A DNA stretch of 64,000 nucleotides from an uncultured Pedobacter sp. (GCF_913776295.1 NZ_CAJYOJ010000044.1:1-64000); one strand, 5' to 3'. Positions 47,215 through 57,384 are shown, counted from the stretch's first letter. Notes: generated by a model not told the origin, from the letters alone. Made by a program: numbers and translations.

Positions 47215-47222
47215 TAGGTTTG
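47215..47222 (+). promoter_or_regulatory. Possible -7 box of the SDR gene
   Basis: TAGGTTTG matches TAnnTTTG, 40 bp before the SDR start codon and 17 bp after the porP/sprF stop. The -33 element is not clear. Confidence 0.3.
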
Positions 47223-47262
47223 CAGATGAAACTAATATATAAACGATATCAATAAATTAAAC

Positions 47263-48069
47263 ATGAATAAAAAAGTAGCAGTAATTACAGGGGGTACAGC
47301 CGGTATCGGTAAACAAACAGCCATCGAACTAGCAGCGAAGGGCTGTAAAGTGGTCGTTGCTGGCAGAAATATGGAAGCAGGTAAACAAGTAGCTGATCAG
47401 ATAGGACAGGATGGAGGCGAAGCGATTTATGTTTATGCCGATGTAACTACAGAACATGATGTTATTCATCTTACCCAGGTTGCAATAGACCATTTTGGCC
47501 AGATAGATTATCTGTTTAACAATGCAGGTACAGAAGGTGTGCTAGGCCCGCTGGAAACTAATTCAGAGGACATTATCGACACTGTTCTTTCGGTAAATAT
47601 CAAAGGTGTAATCTTATGCATCAAACACATACTTCCTGAAATGAGAAAACAGAAAAATGGTGTAATTGTAAATACGGCATCTTTTGTAGGTACTACTTTA
47701 CCTTTACCTGTAGCGGTAGTTTATGGCGCAAGCAAGTCTGCAGTACTCAGCATCACAGCATCTGTAGCTGCTTCATGTATAGAAGATAACATTAAAGTTT
47801 ACGCTGTTTGTCCGTGGGTAACAGATACCCCAATGGCCGACCGTCTGACTGATCATAATGAAGAGGCAAAAGCAGCTTTTGGTGCAAACATTAATCCGGG
47901 TAAAGCAATTGTTCCGGTTGAAGAAATTGCATCGGTTGTGAGCCAGCTATTTGAGGGAACAGCCAATATTCAAAGCGGCGAAGCGATCCTCGTAGACAAA
48001 GGAAGTGCTTGTAATCTGGTAAATATGATGTCTGTTGGTAACAGAGTATCTTTGAAGGTCAATAGGTAA
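47263..48069 (+). CDS. Short-chain dehydrogenase/reductase (SDR)
   Basis: A 268-residue classical SDR with cofactor motif TGGTAGIG (9-16), NNAG near 90, a serine in NTASFVG, and the catalytic YGASK near 157-161. It is NAD(P)-dependent; the substrate is unknown. The C-terminal ~25 residues after the usual end (NMMSVGNRVSLKVNR) are atypical. The gene is unrelated to the adhesins on either side and may have arrived with, or been displaced by, the neighbouring insertion-sequence remnant. Confidence 0.92.
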   Translation: MNKKVAVITGGTAGIGKQTAIELAAKGCKVVVAGRNMEAGKQVADQIGQDGGEAIYVYADVTTEHDVIHLTQVAIDHFGQIDYLFNNAGTEGVLGPLETNSEDIIDTVLSVNIKGVILCIKHILPEMRKQKNGVIVNTASFVGTTLPLPVAVVYGASKSAVLSITASVAASCIEDNIKVYAVCPWVTDTPMADRLTDHNEEAKAAFGANINPGKAIVPVEEIASVVSQLFEGTANIQSGEAILVDKGSACNLVNMMSVGNRVSLKVNR

Positions 48070-48105
48070 TCCCATCTCTTGGTGTATTGTAAAAACCGGA
48101 TTTTT

Positions 48106-48525
48106 ATGAAAATTTTCAAGGGTCAAAATCTTCAGGAGTTTGCTGAACGCTTTAAAACAGATTTGGATTGCGAAGAATATCTTGCCCATTGGAAGTGGGG
48201 AAATGGTTATTCTTGTCGCAAATGCGGCCACACAAAGTATCAGGTTAGAAAAGATTTTTCAAGGACCTGTAATATTTGTAGCGATACCGAAAGTCCAAGT
48301 TCCTGTACACTTTTTCATCGGGTTAAATTTGGTTTGCGAAAGGCTTTTTTCATTTGTTTTGAGATGAGTAAAACCCCAAAAGATTTGTCTGTATGGCATA
48401 TCTCATTTCGTTATGGTATTGCAGAAAATACGGTTAGATTATTTATGCATAAAGTTCGGGAAGCAATGAAATCAGACCAAAAATATGAAATGAATGGTTC
48501 AAAAGCTGATTTAATAGGTAGTTAA
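48106..48525 (+). pseudogene. Truncated IS1595-family transposase (N-terminal zinc ribbon only)
   Basis: 139 residues from MKIFKGQNLQEF. The zinc-ribbon pairs CRKC and CNIC and the following HRVKFGLRKAFF...SVWHISFRYGIAENTVRLFMHKVREAM region match the N-terminal half of IS1595 transposases. The frame stops at GSKADLIGS, where the DDE nuclease domain of the ~300-residue family should begin, and no catalytic part lies downstream. It is a relic or an isolated DNA-binding domain. Terminal inverted repeats were not found. Confidence 0.75.
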
Positions 48526-48580
48526 GTTAGGACCTCTAAGTATCTTTATAAGAAAAGCTATTAATGAAATTACAAGGCAG

Positions 48581-49126
48581 ATGAAAAACATTGTTTATAA
48601 TAAAGAATTGAAGGAGACCATTCATTTCCGGAAGACTTCGGTAGAAACATCGGGGCTATACAGCGAATTAGAAATTTCATTGGCTCCCCGCGGTGGCAAT
48701 CCCCTACATTATCATGGCACTTACAGTGAACTTTTTACCGCTGTAGAGGGAAGGCTTGGGATAGAACTCCAGGGCGGAAAGGAGATCTTGTTGCAGCCTG
48801 GGGAATCTTACCTGGTAAAAAAAGGTGAAATCCATCGCTTTTTTAATCCGGATCAGCAGCCCATTACCTTTACCAATAGGGTAGAACCCGGTTCAACAGG
48901 ATTGGAAAATACCCTTCGGATTTTATGCGGCCTGGCTGGCGATGGCCTTTATTCCAAAAGTAATATTCCACGTAATCCCCTGCACCTGGCGGTATGTGGA
49001 AAAATGAGCGACATGAGGTTGCCTGGCTGGACAGGAAAAATGACGGGTCCCTTTATTAATTTACTTTCATGGGTGGCCGTCAAAAATGGGGTGAAACAAA
49101 AGCTGGTGGATAAATACTGTGTTTAA
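48581..49126 (+). CDS. Cupin-domain protein
   Basis: A 181-residue protein. It has a cupin motif 1-like HYHGTYSELFTAVEGRLGIELQGG and a motif 2-like LVKKGEIHRFFNP (residues ~38-95), consistent with a metal-binding beta-barrel. The C-terminal half is helical (GLENTLRILCGLAGDGLYSK). Function unknown. A 10-bp hairpin follows the stop (49149-49193). Confidence 0.8.
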   Translation: MKNIVYNKELKETIHFRKTSVETSGLYSELEISLAPRGGNPLHYHGTYSELFTAVEGRLGIELQGGKEILLQPGESYLVKKGEIHRFFNPDQQPITFTNRVEPGSTGLENTLRILCGLAGDGLYSKSNIPRNPLHLAVCGKMSDMRLPGWTGKMTGPFINLLSWVAVKNGVKQKLVDKYCV

Positions 49127-49148
49127 ATCCGAATATGATTAGTGGAAT

Positions 49149-49193
49149 AGCCATCCGATCAATTCCTTAGCTTGGCATTTTCGTCGGATGGCT
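49149..49193 (+). terminator. Hairpin after the cupin gene
   Basis: AGCCATCCGA / TCGGATGGCT, a perfect 10-bp stem with a 25-base loop, starting 22 bp after the stop codon. No U-tract follows, so terminator function is uncertain. Confidence 0.4.
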
Positions 49194-49553
49194 GCCATTG
49201 TCGTGATTAGCAAAGCTTAAATTAGGGGGAATCTGAACCCTGCTATTATCGAATTATTAAGTGACTGTTTCTTTCCTCTACATATCCTCTTATGATATGG
49301 CCATAAGTCAGGATTATATTGCTCTTTGTCAGGATCATATTCTGTGACTTCCTGCTTGCGAGGCAATTTTTCTGCCAGCTATGCCATTGGCCTTGATGAA
49401 ATGATGTTTGGATGAAGGGAAACAAGCAAATCGTATTAAGATATGCCAAATTCATCACTCGCTCATTACAAATGATCAAGAGTGGTGGATATACCTGCAA
49501 AATTCAAAGTCAAGAAGCAAAAAACAGCATTATAAAGCCTAAAAACGCAAAAC
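49194..49553. other. Upstream region of adhesin B without recognised gene
   Basis: AT-rich with two short overlapping frames (49246-49500 minus, 49412-49618 plus) that have no family features. The second runs into the promoter element. Nothing else is seen. Confidence 0.4.
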
Positions 49554-49623
49554 CTACCCGGGGTGGGTGGGCAAAACTACACCAGGTGGGTTGGAAAAAT
49601 ACCGCTTGGCGAGTTTAGTTTTG
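49554..49623 (+). promoter_or_regulatory. Promoter and GGGTGGG operator of giant adhesin B
   Basis: CTACCCGGGGTGGGT (49554-49568), GGGCAAAACTACACC, then AGGTGGGTTGG and -7 box TAGTTTTG (49616-49623), 17 bases before the ATG. The order and spacing match 36243-36312 upstream of adhesin A, as does the CACCAAACAA leader. TTG in the second GGGTTGG could serve as a -33 element. Confidence 0.7.
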
Positions 49624-49640
49624 CGGCACCAAACAACATT

Positions 49641-52600
49641 ATGAGAAAAAAACTACTTGCCCTTCTGCTGAGCTTAATCGTGGGTTTAAACCTTATGGCC
49701 CAAACACCAGATGCCAATGGTATCCTTTTTGTGAATATCAACAAAGCCAATGGCATTGGAAATAGCTGGGATAGCCCAATAAAACAATTGGCTGATGCGC
49801 TTAAAGCTGCGAAAAGCAATACAGCCATTAAACAAATTTGGGTGGCCAAAGGCACTTATAAACCCATGTATAGCCCGCAGATTGGAGATAATAATTTTAA
49901 AGATAGTACCGGATTGGCAAATGGAGCCGACCACCGTAACCGCGCCTTCCTGATGGTTAAAGATGTAAAGCTATACGGTGGGTTTGATCCAGATCATGGA
50001 ATTAAAACTTTAAACGATAAACGCATATTGCCGGGTATGGCAGGAGGTAATAATGGCACCATTTTATGTGGAGATTTTAACAATGATGATATAGTTTCAG
50101 GTAGTGGTTCAACCTTAAAGATTCAGAATAACAAAGAAAATGCCTATCATGTAATCGTTTCAGGTGAATCATACACTTCAACGGAACTGAATGGTTTTAG
50201 CATAAAAGGGGGGAATGCAAATGGAATTTCTTATATCATAATAGACAATGATATTGCTGTTTCAGATAATTCCGGTGGTGGAATATTTAACGCATCATGT
50301 CCTCTTACAATCCGTCTGTGTAATATCTATGAGAATATAGCTAGGAATAAGGGAGGGGGTATGTATAATGGTTTTGGTTCTCCTTCTAAAATCAGCATAA
50401 GTAGTTTTTTTAATAATTGTGCTGCTAATGGAGGAGGAATATATATATCAGATACATCCAAACCGGTTCTTCTTAATGTTAGCATTACTGGAAATACCGC
50501 TCTAGCGACTGATGGAACCGGCGGAGGAATTTATTATGATACATATTCAGATGGACAGATCATCAATAGCATTCTGTATGGTAATCTTACGCCAAATAAT
50601 CCGAATAATTTGGATAAAAAAGAGATTAATAAAATGTCCTCTTTAAAAAATACTTATAAGTTAAAAATCACAAACGGTATTATAAAAGATTTTGACGCTT
50701 CGAAATTTGAAGGTATTGAGTCTGCAGATGTTTTTACTGTTGATCCCAAATTTATCAACCCATCCAGAGGTGATTTAAACTTGCAACGTTTTAGTCCGGC
50801 AATAGAGAAGGGCAATAACCCTGCTTATAATGCACAAACAGGGAATAAATTGAGTACAGATATTGATCTGGCCGGCAATCCACGTCTGTTAGGAAGTAAC
50901 ATAGATATCGGGGCTTACGAGTCATCAGTTAATACTACGGTCAGTAGTTCGGCTGGTGCTTCAGGTAGCTCGGTTAGTACATCCCCATTTCCATTTACCG
51001 TAACTTTCTCGGAAGCCGTTAATGGGTTTACAATCTCTGATATTATGGTAACCAATGGCAAAGCAATTGAACTTAGCAGTGCTAATAATACCATTTTTAC
51101 TTTTATTGTCAAGCCTTCCGGTAGTGGTGCAGTTAGTGTGATAGTGCCTGCTAATGTAGCACTGGGTGAAGCAGGAAACGGTAATACGGCTTCAGCAACT
51201 TACACCCTTACCCCGCCGAATGCAGCCCCTTTGGTTACCACAACAGGTGGTTCAACTACCTTTTCTGGTTCGCCAGTGGCAATAGATAATGCCTTAACAG
51301 TTACAGATGCAGATAATACAACGTTAAACAATGCCACAGTAACAATTAGTGGAAATTTCCATGCTGACCAAGATATTTTAACTTTTACCAATACCAGTGG
51401 TATGCTTTTCGGTAACATATATAGTAGTTACAGTTCTGGTACAGGGGTATTAACTTTAGCATTACGTGGCGGTACTGCAACCGTTGAGCAATGGCAGGCT
51501 GCTTTAAGAGCAACTACCTTTCATAATCTCGTACCTTCGCCTAATACAGCAACCCGAACGGTAAGTTTTACGGTAAATGATGGTAATGCAGATAGTAATA
51601 CGGCTACTAAAAGTGTAACTGTTATTAATGAGGCTGCAGTATCTTCAATAGTTCGCAGCAGTTTGAGCCCAACTAATGCCTCAACAGTTCCATTTCAGGT
51701 GACGTTTGACAAACCTGTATCAGGAATAACAGCCAGTAACTTTTCATTGACCACTACCGGGATAAGCGGTGCCTCGGTAAGCAGCGTATCCGGCTCCGGC
51801 AACACCTATACGGTTGTTGTTAATACGGGAACTGGCGATGGTACCATCAGACTTGACCTGGCCAACGCTACAGGCCTGAGCAGGAGCGTCAGCAATGCGC
51901 CTTATACTTCTGGTCAAACCTATACCATCACCAAAAGTTTTGCCGCTGCGCCAACATTGTGTATACAGAGCGCTGGCAGTGCTTCAGGCAATGGTGATGT
52001 TACCGCCTTTGTAGACCAGGTGGAAGTTCTTGCTAACGGTACCAGTACACTTATCCCAAATGCACTACAGAATAATAGCTTTGAAGACAACAATGTCACA
52101 TCAGGTAACTTCCTCAAGACTACACAGCGTGTATTTGGTCCTCCTTGGACCTTTACCGGAGAAGCAGGTATCTCACGGAATAACAGTGCTTTAAGTTCTA
52201 CAGCCTATGATGGCGATGCCGTTGCCTTTTTGGCAAGTAGAGGAGATAATAATGCTGGCATTTATCAGTCTTTGGCATTGCCTACCGGCGCCTATCAGAT
52301 CCGCTTTAAGGCAATACAACGTAACTATACGAGCCTTGATCAACGTTTGAATGTCTTCGTTAATGACGTCTTCATTGGGAGTATTCAGCCAAACAACATA
52401 ACTACTTATGATACATTTACATCTGCACCATTCAATGTCACCGCTCCGGTCTTGACAGCTACGGTGAGTACCACATCTGCCAGCCCAACGAATAATTTCC
52501 CTATTCCCTTTACTGTAACCTTTTCTCAAAGTGTGGGTTCTACATTCACAGCTTCTGATGTTACAGTGAGCGGTGGAAGTGTGGACCCGACCAGTTTTTC

Positions 52601-55600
52601 TAATTCAGGTTCGGGTACCTATACCTTCAGCGTTACACCAAATGGAACAGGAACCGTTTCAGTCAGCCTGGCTGCCAATGTAGCCAGCGATGCGAATAAC
52701 ACTGGCAACTCCGTTTCTAACTCCGTATCGGTACAATTTGTTCAACCCACTACTGCCGCGCCGGTAGTGAATGGTTTTAACAATGGCGGTTTCATTAATA
52801 CAACTTACCCAACCTTTACAGGTACTGCAACGGCGGGTGCAATTGTAACAGTTTATGTAGATGGAATGGCTAAAGGTACCACAACAACAGACAGAGATAG
52901 AAACTGGTCCCTTACGACACCAATGGCATTGTCACAAGGTGCGCATACCGTTTATGCTACTGCAAAGGTAACTGGTAATATGGTGAGTGCAAATAGTAAT
53001 ACTCATACTTTTACAGCTGATACCAGCTCCCCAACAGTACAAATTACCAGTGATAGATCTACACTTAAATCAGGGGAGGTTGCAAAGATTACCTTTAGTT
53101 TGAGTGATGATCCGGGTGCTGCTTTCACTCAGAGCGATATTTCAGTCTCGGGCGGAACATTAAGTTCCATTTCTGGCTCTGGCTTGCAATGGTTTGCAAC
53201 CTTTACACCAACTGTTAATATCAATGAAGGTCAGGCAACTATCGGTATTGCAGCGGGCGCCTACTACGATATTGCGGGAAATGCAAGTTTAGCTGCGTCA
53301 AGCTTAACGATCACTTACGATACACAGGTACCGGATGCGCCATCCGTTTCTCTGGCGTCTTCCAGTGATAGCGGAAGGTCGGGTACAGATAGAATCACAA
53401 ATAAAGAGGAACTTACATTTACGGGAACGGCCGAAGATGGTGCAGTAGTTACCTTACTGTACATGCCCTTACGTGATATATTGGGTACTGCTATAGCACA
53501 AAATGGTAAGTGGTCTATCTTTACAAGCAGTAAGATAAATAATGGTGAGCTAAAGGTTAAAGCATTTACGACTGATGCTGCCGGTAATATTGGGCCTGAT
53601 TCAGATTTATTTAGTGTTTTCATTGATACGCAGGCACCAGATGCGCCATCTATTTCTTTGGCATCGGCTAGCGATAGTGGAATATCGTCAACAGATCACA
53701 TTACAAATGTTAGTAGACCAGTTTTCAGTGGAATGGCAGAGCCAGGTGCAAGTGTTACACTTTATGATTCAGTAACTGAAGTAATAGGTTTGGGTGTCGC
53801 AGGAGCAGACGGAAACTGGTCTGTGACAAGTATGAGACTTACGGATGGCATCCATTTAGTCAAAGCACGTGCAACTGATATTGCCGGTAATGTTAGTCAG
53901 CTTTCTGCTATAGTAGAAATCACCATTGATACACAGGCACCAATTACTGAAGTGTCGTCCATATCCATATCTGCAGACTATGGGCTTTCTTCAACCGATA
54001 TGATTACAAATGTAGCATCTCAAAATATCTCAGGTAAATTATCTGGGAATTTAGGAGAAGGTGAAAGCATTTTACTCTCTTTTGATAGCGGAACAAGCTG
54101 GTATACTGCAGTCTCAGTGTTTGGCAATACATTTTCCTTCCAAAATGCTATCTTGTTAACCGGAACCCATTCTTTAATGGCTAGAGTAGTTGATGCTGCT
54201 GGTAATACGGGTGTTCCTCTAACTGCTCCTTACTCGATAGATACCACTCCACCTGTGGCCCCGTCAATATCTTTAGAGGCGGCAAGCGATAGTGGAGTAT
54301 CCTCAACAGATCAAATAACAAATGTAACAAGTCCTACTTTCAGCGGAATGGCAGAATCAGTTGCAACCATTACCCTTTATGATTCAGGATCTGACGTTAT
54401 AGGTTCAGGCATTGCCGGAAGAGATGGGAAATGGTTGATAACGAGTAGCAAACTTAAAGACGGCATTCATTTCATCAAGGCAAGAGCAACTGATATTGCA
54501 GGTAATATTAGTCAACTTTCTAATGAATTAAAAATGACCATTGATACAAGTTCCCCAACAATACAGATCACCAGTGATAAATCTACACTTAAATCAGGAG
54601 AGGTTGCTACAATTACTTTTGAATTCAGCGATGATCCGGATGCTGCCTTCACTCAGAGCGATATTTCGGTCTCGGGCGGAACATTAAGTGCCATTTCTGG
54701 TACAGGTCGGCAAAGGTTTGCAACCTTTACACCAACAGGCAATATCAATGAAGGTAAAGCCATTATAGGCGTTTCAGCGGGTGCTTACCATGATGTGTCT
54801 GGAAACTCAAGCTTAGCAGCGTCTGGCCTGACAATAACTTATGATACACAGGCACCGGATGCTCCATCCATTGCTTTGGCATCAGCAAGTGATAGTGGAG
54901 TATCCTCGAACGACAGGATTACAAACTTAACAAACTTAACTATTACCGGAAGTGCAGAATCAGGAGCAACCGTAAAGCTTGTTGATGAAAACGGTAGCTT
55001 GCTGGGTTATGGTTTATCGGATAATAATGTATTCTCGATTGCAATTCCTGCAATGGCAGCGGGCACGCACACCCTTACGGCAAAAGCCACTGATCTGGCT
55101 GGAAATGTAAGCCCTGAGTCATCAAAGCTAAGTATTCTGATCGATGTTACGCCTCCAGTGGTGACAGGTGTTTTAAAGAATAAAGACTACACTGCACCTG
55201 TTTCTTTAAATATAACTTTTGATGAAGGTACAGCGATATTGAACGGAAAGAATTTTGCAAGTGGCTCCACTGTTCAGGCGGCAGATGATTACGAGCTAGT
55301 GGTCACTGACGATGCTGGTAATTCAACTACAGTCAAATTCAGTATCAGTAAATCAACGCCTGTTCTTACCTGGGCAAAACCTGTCGATATTACTTATGGC
55401 ATGGCCTTAACCGAAGCGCAACTGAATGCCAGTGCAAATGTAGAAGGAACATTTGCCTACACACCTGCGCTGAATACGATTCTGAATGCCGGAGCCAACC
55501 AAAGCCTGAAGGTCGATTTTGTGCCAAAGGATGCTGCTAATTATGTGGCGACCAGCGAGACTGTACACATCAATGTAAATCAGTCAACCCCTGTTCTTTC

Positions 55601-57281
55601 CTGGGCAAAACCTGTCGATATTACTTATGGTACGGCCTTAACCGAAGCGCAACTGAATGCAAGTGCAGATGTGGCCGGAACATTTATCTATACGCCTGCG
55701 CTGAACGCGATCCTGGATGCCGGAGCCAATCAAACGCTGAGGGTTGAGTTTACACCGATTGATCTGGATAATTACAAGCCGATTAATAAAATAGTCAGCC
55801 TCAATGTACTAAAAAAATCAATCAATGCAAAAATTGATATTGAGAATAAGATCTATGATGGAAGTGATTCAGCCATAATTACAAAAGCGAGTTTAAATGA
55901 TGTGTTAGCAAGCGATCAACCATATATTACGCTGAATGTGGGCAAGGCAGCATTTTTGGATCAAAATGTAGGCGCTGCGAAGATAATAAAAGTGACGGGA
56001 CTAACCATAACGGGAATGAGGGCCTTCAATTACATGACGACCGATACAGCGTCTGCGAGAGCCAGTATCAATCCGAAATCCATTACGGTAATGGCCAATG
56101 CACAGCGCAAAACCTATGGTGATGCTGATCCTGAATTGAGCTATACTTTTGCTCCAGCACTGGTAACCGGCGACAGTTTCACAGGTGGTCTGACCAGATT
56201 ATCAGGCGAGAATGTGGGTACCTACGCGATCAACCAGGGCACATTGACTTTGAGCAATAATTACGATTTAAGCTACACCGGCGCTGATCTGACGATCGGG
56301 AAGAAAGCGGTCACGGTAACAGCCGGTGCACAGCGCAAAACCTATGGTGATGCTGATCCTGCATTGAATTATACTTTCAGTCCGGCTTTAGTAAATGGAG
56401 ACCGTTTTTCAGGTAATTTAACCCGTGCATCCGGGGAGGATGCAGGAACTTACACCATTAGCCAGGGCAGCCTGGGTTTGAATGCGAATTATATCGTTAA
56501 TTACATTGCTGCCAAACTGGATATTGCCAAGGCAATACTCAAGGTAAGGGCGAAGCCGGAAAAAATGTGCCAAGGTGATGGTTTACCGGTATTAGGGATG
56601 AGCTACAATGGATTCAAATCCGGGGATACAGAAAATGTTCTTGGCAGCAAACCAAAGGTGAGTACCACAGCTGACAGGAATATCGCTGGCACGTACCCAT
56701 TAACTCCGGCCGGAGGTGTATCTGGAAATTACGATTTTGTTTATGAAGAAGGTACCTTAACCATTCAGGCTCTGCCTACCGTAAATATTGTCAGCGATAT
56801 GGGTACGGAACTCAGCAAAGGCGGAACCACAATACTAACGGCCAGCGGAGGCACAGCTTATAGTTGGTCTACAGCAAGTGGTATCATTGGCGGACAAAAT
56901 ACCGCTACGTTAACGGTACGTCCGGCGCAAACCACAACATATACTGTGCGGGTTACTAATGCAAGTGGGTGCAGCAGTATCCAGTCCATTATCATTAAGG
57001 TAGCTGAAGATTATCAGCTGGTAGCCACGAACATCCTAACGCCAAATGGCGATGGTATTAACGATACCTGGATGGTACAGAACATTGATATGTATCCGCA
57101 GAATGAAGTCATTATCATAGATGGTAATGGGAGGAAGGTATACCAGAAAAAAGGTTATGACAACACCTGGAACGGTACCGTCAATGGCAGTCCACTGGCA
57201 GAAGGTACTTATTATTACATCATCACCTATGGACCGGAAAAACTGGTTCAAAAGGGTTTTATCACCATCTTAACAAAGTAA
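49641..57281 (+). CDS. Giant multidomain surface protein with T9SS type-B C-terminal domain (adhesin B)
   Basis: A 2546-residue protein from MRKKLLALLLSL (49641); frames reaching 49563 read through the promoter. Signal peptide 1-20. The mature protein starts TPDANGILFVNINKANG, the same module as adhesin A. In order: one beta-helix with DIGAYE end (to ~50930); Ig-like and cadherin-like domains (~50940-51930); a lectin-like beta-sandwich (TSTLIPNALQNNSFEDNNV, ~51960-52440); Big_12-like domains, repeated (KSGEVA-ITF...AFTQSDISVSGG at ~53060 and ~54590) and alternating with APDAPS-type Ig units; MBG/YDG domains (~55350-56780); and the type-B sorting domain (NILTPNGDGINDTWM ... KGFITILTK). Confidence 0.92.
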   Translation: MRKKLLALLLSLIVGLNLMAQTPDANGILFVNINKANGIGNSWDSPIKQLADALKAAKSNTAIKQIWVAKGTYKPMYSPQIGDNNFKDSTGLANGADHRNRAFLMVKDVKLYGGFDPDHGIKTLNDKRILPGMAGGNNGTILCGDFNNDDIVSGSGSTLKIQNNKENAYHVIVSGESYTSTELNGFSIKGGNANGISYIIIDNDIAVSDNSGGGIFNASCPLTIRLCNIYENIARNKGGGMYNGFGSPSKISISSFFNNCAANGGGIYISDTSKPVLLNVSITGNTALATDGTGGGIYYDTYSDGQIINSILYGNLTPNNPNNLDKKEINKMSSLKNTYKLKITNGIIKDFDASKFEGIESADVFTVDPKFINPSRGDLNLQRFSPAIEKGNNPAYNAQTGNKLSTDIDLAGNPRLLGSNIDIGAYESSVNTTVSSSAGASGSSVSTSPFPFTVTFSEAVNGFTISDIMVTNGKAIELSSANNTIFTFIVKPSGSGAVSVIVPANVALGEAGNGNTASATYTLTPPNAAPLVTTTGGSTTFSGSPVAIDNALTVTDADNTTLNNATVTISGNFHADQDILTFTNTSGMLFGNIYSSYSSGTGVLTLALRGGTATVEQWQAALRATTFHNLVPSPNTATRTVSFTVNDGNADSNTATKSVTVINEAAVSSIVRSSLSPTNASTVPFQVTFDKPVSGITASNFSLTTTGISGASVSSVSGSGNTYTVVVNTGTGDGTIRLDLANATGLSRSVSNAPYTSGQTYTITKSFAAAPTLCIQSAGSASGNGDVTAFVDQVEVLANGTSTLIPNALQNNSFEDNNVTSGNFLKTTQRVFGPPWTFTGEAGISRNNSALSSTAYDGDAVAFLASRGDNNAGIYQSLALPTGAYQIRFKAIQRNYTSLDQRLNVFVNDVFIGSIQPNNITTYDTFTSAPFNVTAPVLTATVSTTSASPTNNFPIPFTVTFSQSVGSTFTASDVTVSGGSVDPTSFSNSGSGTYTFSVTPNGTGTVSVSLAANVASDANNTGNSVSNSVSVQFVQPTTAAPVVNGFNNGGFINTTYPTFTGTATAGAIVTVYVDGMAKGTTTTDRDRNWSLTTPMALSQGAHTVYATAKVTGNMVSANSNTHTFTADTSSPTVQITSDRSTLKSGEVAKITFSLSDDPGAAFTQSDISVSGGTLSSISGSGLQWFATFTPTVNINEGQATIGIAAGAYYDIAGNASLAASSLTITYDTQVPDAPSVSLASSSDSGRSGTDRITNKEELTFTGTAEDGAVVTLLYMPLRDILGTAIAQNGKWSIFTSSKINNGELKVKAFTTDAAGNIGPDSDLFSVFIDTQAPDAPSISLASASDSGISSTDHITNVSRPVFSGMAEPGASVTLYDSVTEVIGLGVAGADGNWSVTSMRLTDGIHLVKARATDIAGNVSQLSAIVEITIDTQAPITEVSSISISADYGLSSTDMITNVASQNISGKLSGNLGEGESILLSFDSGTSWYTAVSVFGNTFSFQNAILLTGTHSLMARVVDAAGNTGVPLTAPYSIDTTPPVAPSISLEAASDSGVSSTDQITNVTSPTFSGMAESVATITLYDSGSDVIGSGIAGRDGKWLITSSKLKDGIHFIKARATDIAGNISQLSNELKMTIDTSSPTIQITSDKSTLKSGEVATITFEFSDDPDAAFTQSDISVSGGTLSAISGTGRQRFATFTPTGNINEGKAIIGVSAGAYHDVSGNSSLAASGLTITYDTQAPDAPSIALASASDSGVSSNDRITNLTNLTITGSAESGATVKLVDENGSLLGYGLSDNNVFSIAIPAMAAGTHTLTAKATDLAGNVSPESSKLSILIDVTPPVVTGVLKNKDYTAPVSLNITFDEGTAILNGKNFASGSTVQAADDYELVVTDDAGNSTTVKFSISKSTPVLTWAKPVDITYGMALTEAQLNASANVEGTFAYTPALNTILNAGANQSLKVDFVPKDAANYVATSETVHINVNQSTPVLSWAKPVDITYGTALTEAQLNASADVAGTFIYTPALNAILDAGANQTLRVEFTPIDLDNYKPINKIVSLNVLKKSINAKIDIENKIYDGSDSAIITKASLNDVLASDQPYITLNVGKAAFLDQNVGAAKIIKVTGLTITGMRAFNYMTTDTASARASINPKSITVMANAQRKTYGDADPELSYTFAPALVTGDSFTGGLTRLSGENVGTYAINQGTLTLSNNYDLSYTGADLTIGKKAVTVTAGAQRKTYGDADPALNYTFSPALVNGDRFSGNLTRASGEDAGTYTISQGSLGLNANYIVNYIAAKLDIAKAILKVRAKPEKMCQGDGLPVLGMSYNGFKSGDTENVLGSKPKVSTTADRNIAGTYPLTPAGGVSGNYDFVYEEGTLTIQALPTVNIVSDMGTELSKGGTTILTASGGTAYSWSTASGIIGGQNTATLTVRPAQTTTYTVRVTNASGCSSIQSIIIKVAEDYQLVATNILTPNGDGINDTWMVQNIDMYPQNEVIIIDGNGRKVYQKKGYDNTWNGTVNGSPLAEGTYYYIITYGPEKLVQKGFITILTK

Positions 57282-57384
57282 TGACGATGAAAAAATCAAT
57301 AGCCGAATACACGCTACTCTTTTCTTGATGCTGAAAATAGTTGGTCAAAGCAGGTTACGATAGAAAGAACATTTAATCGGATTT

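Noticed and set aside
24313..57281. Prophage or integrative element carrying the adhesins
   Set aside because: No integrase, phage structural genes, tRNA-linked direct repeats or conjugation genes were seen; only one transposase fragment.
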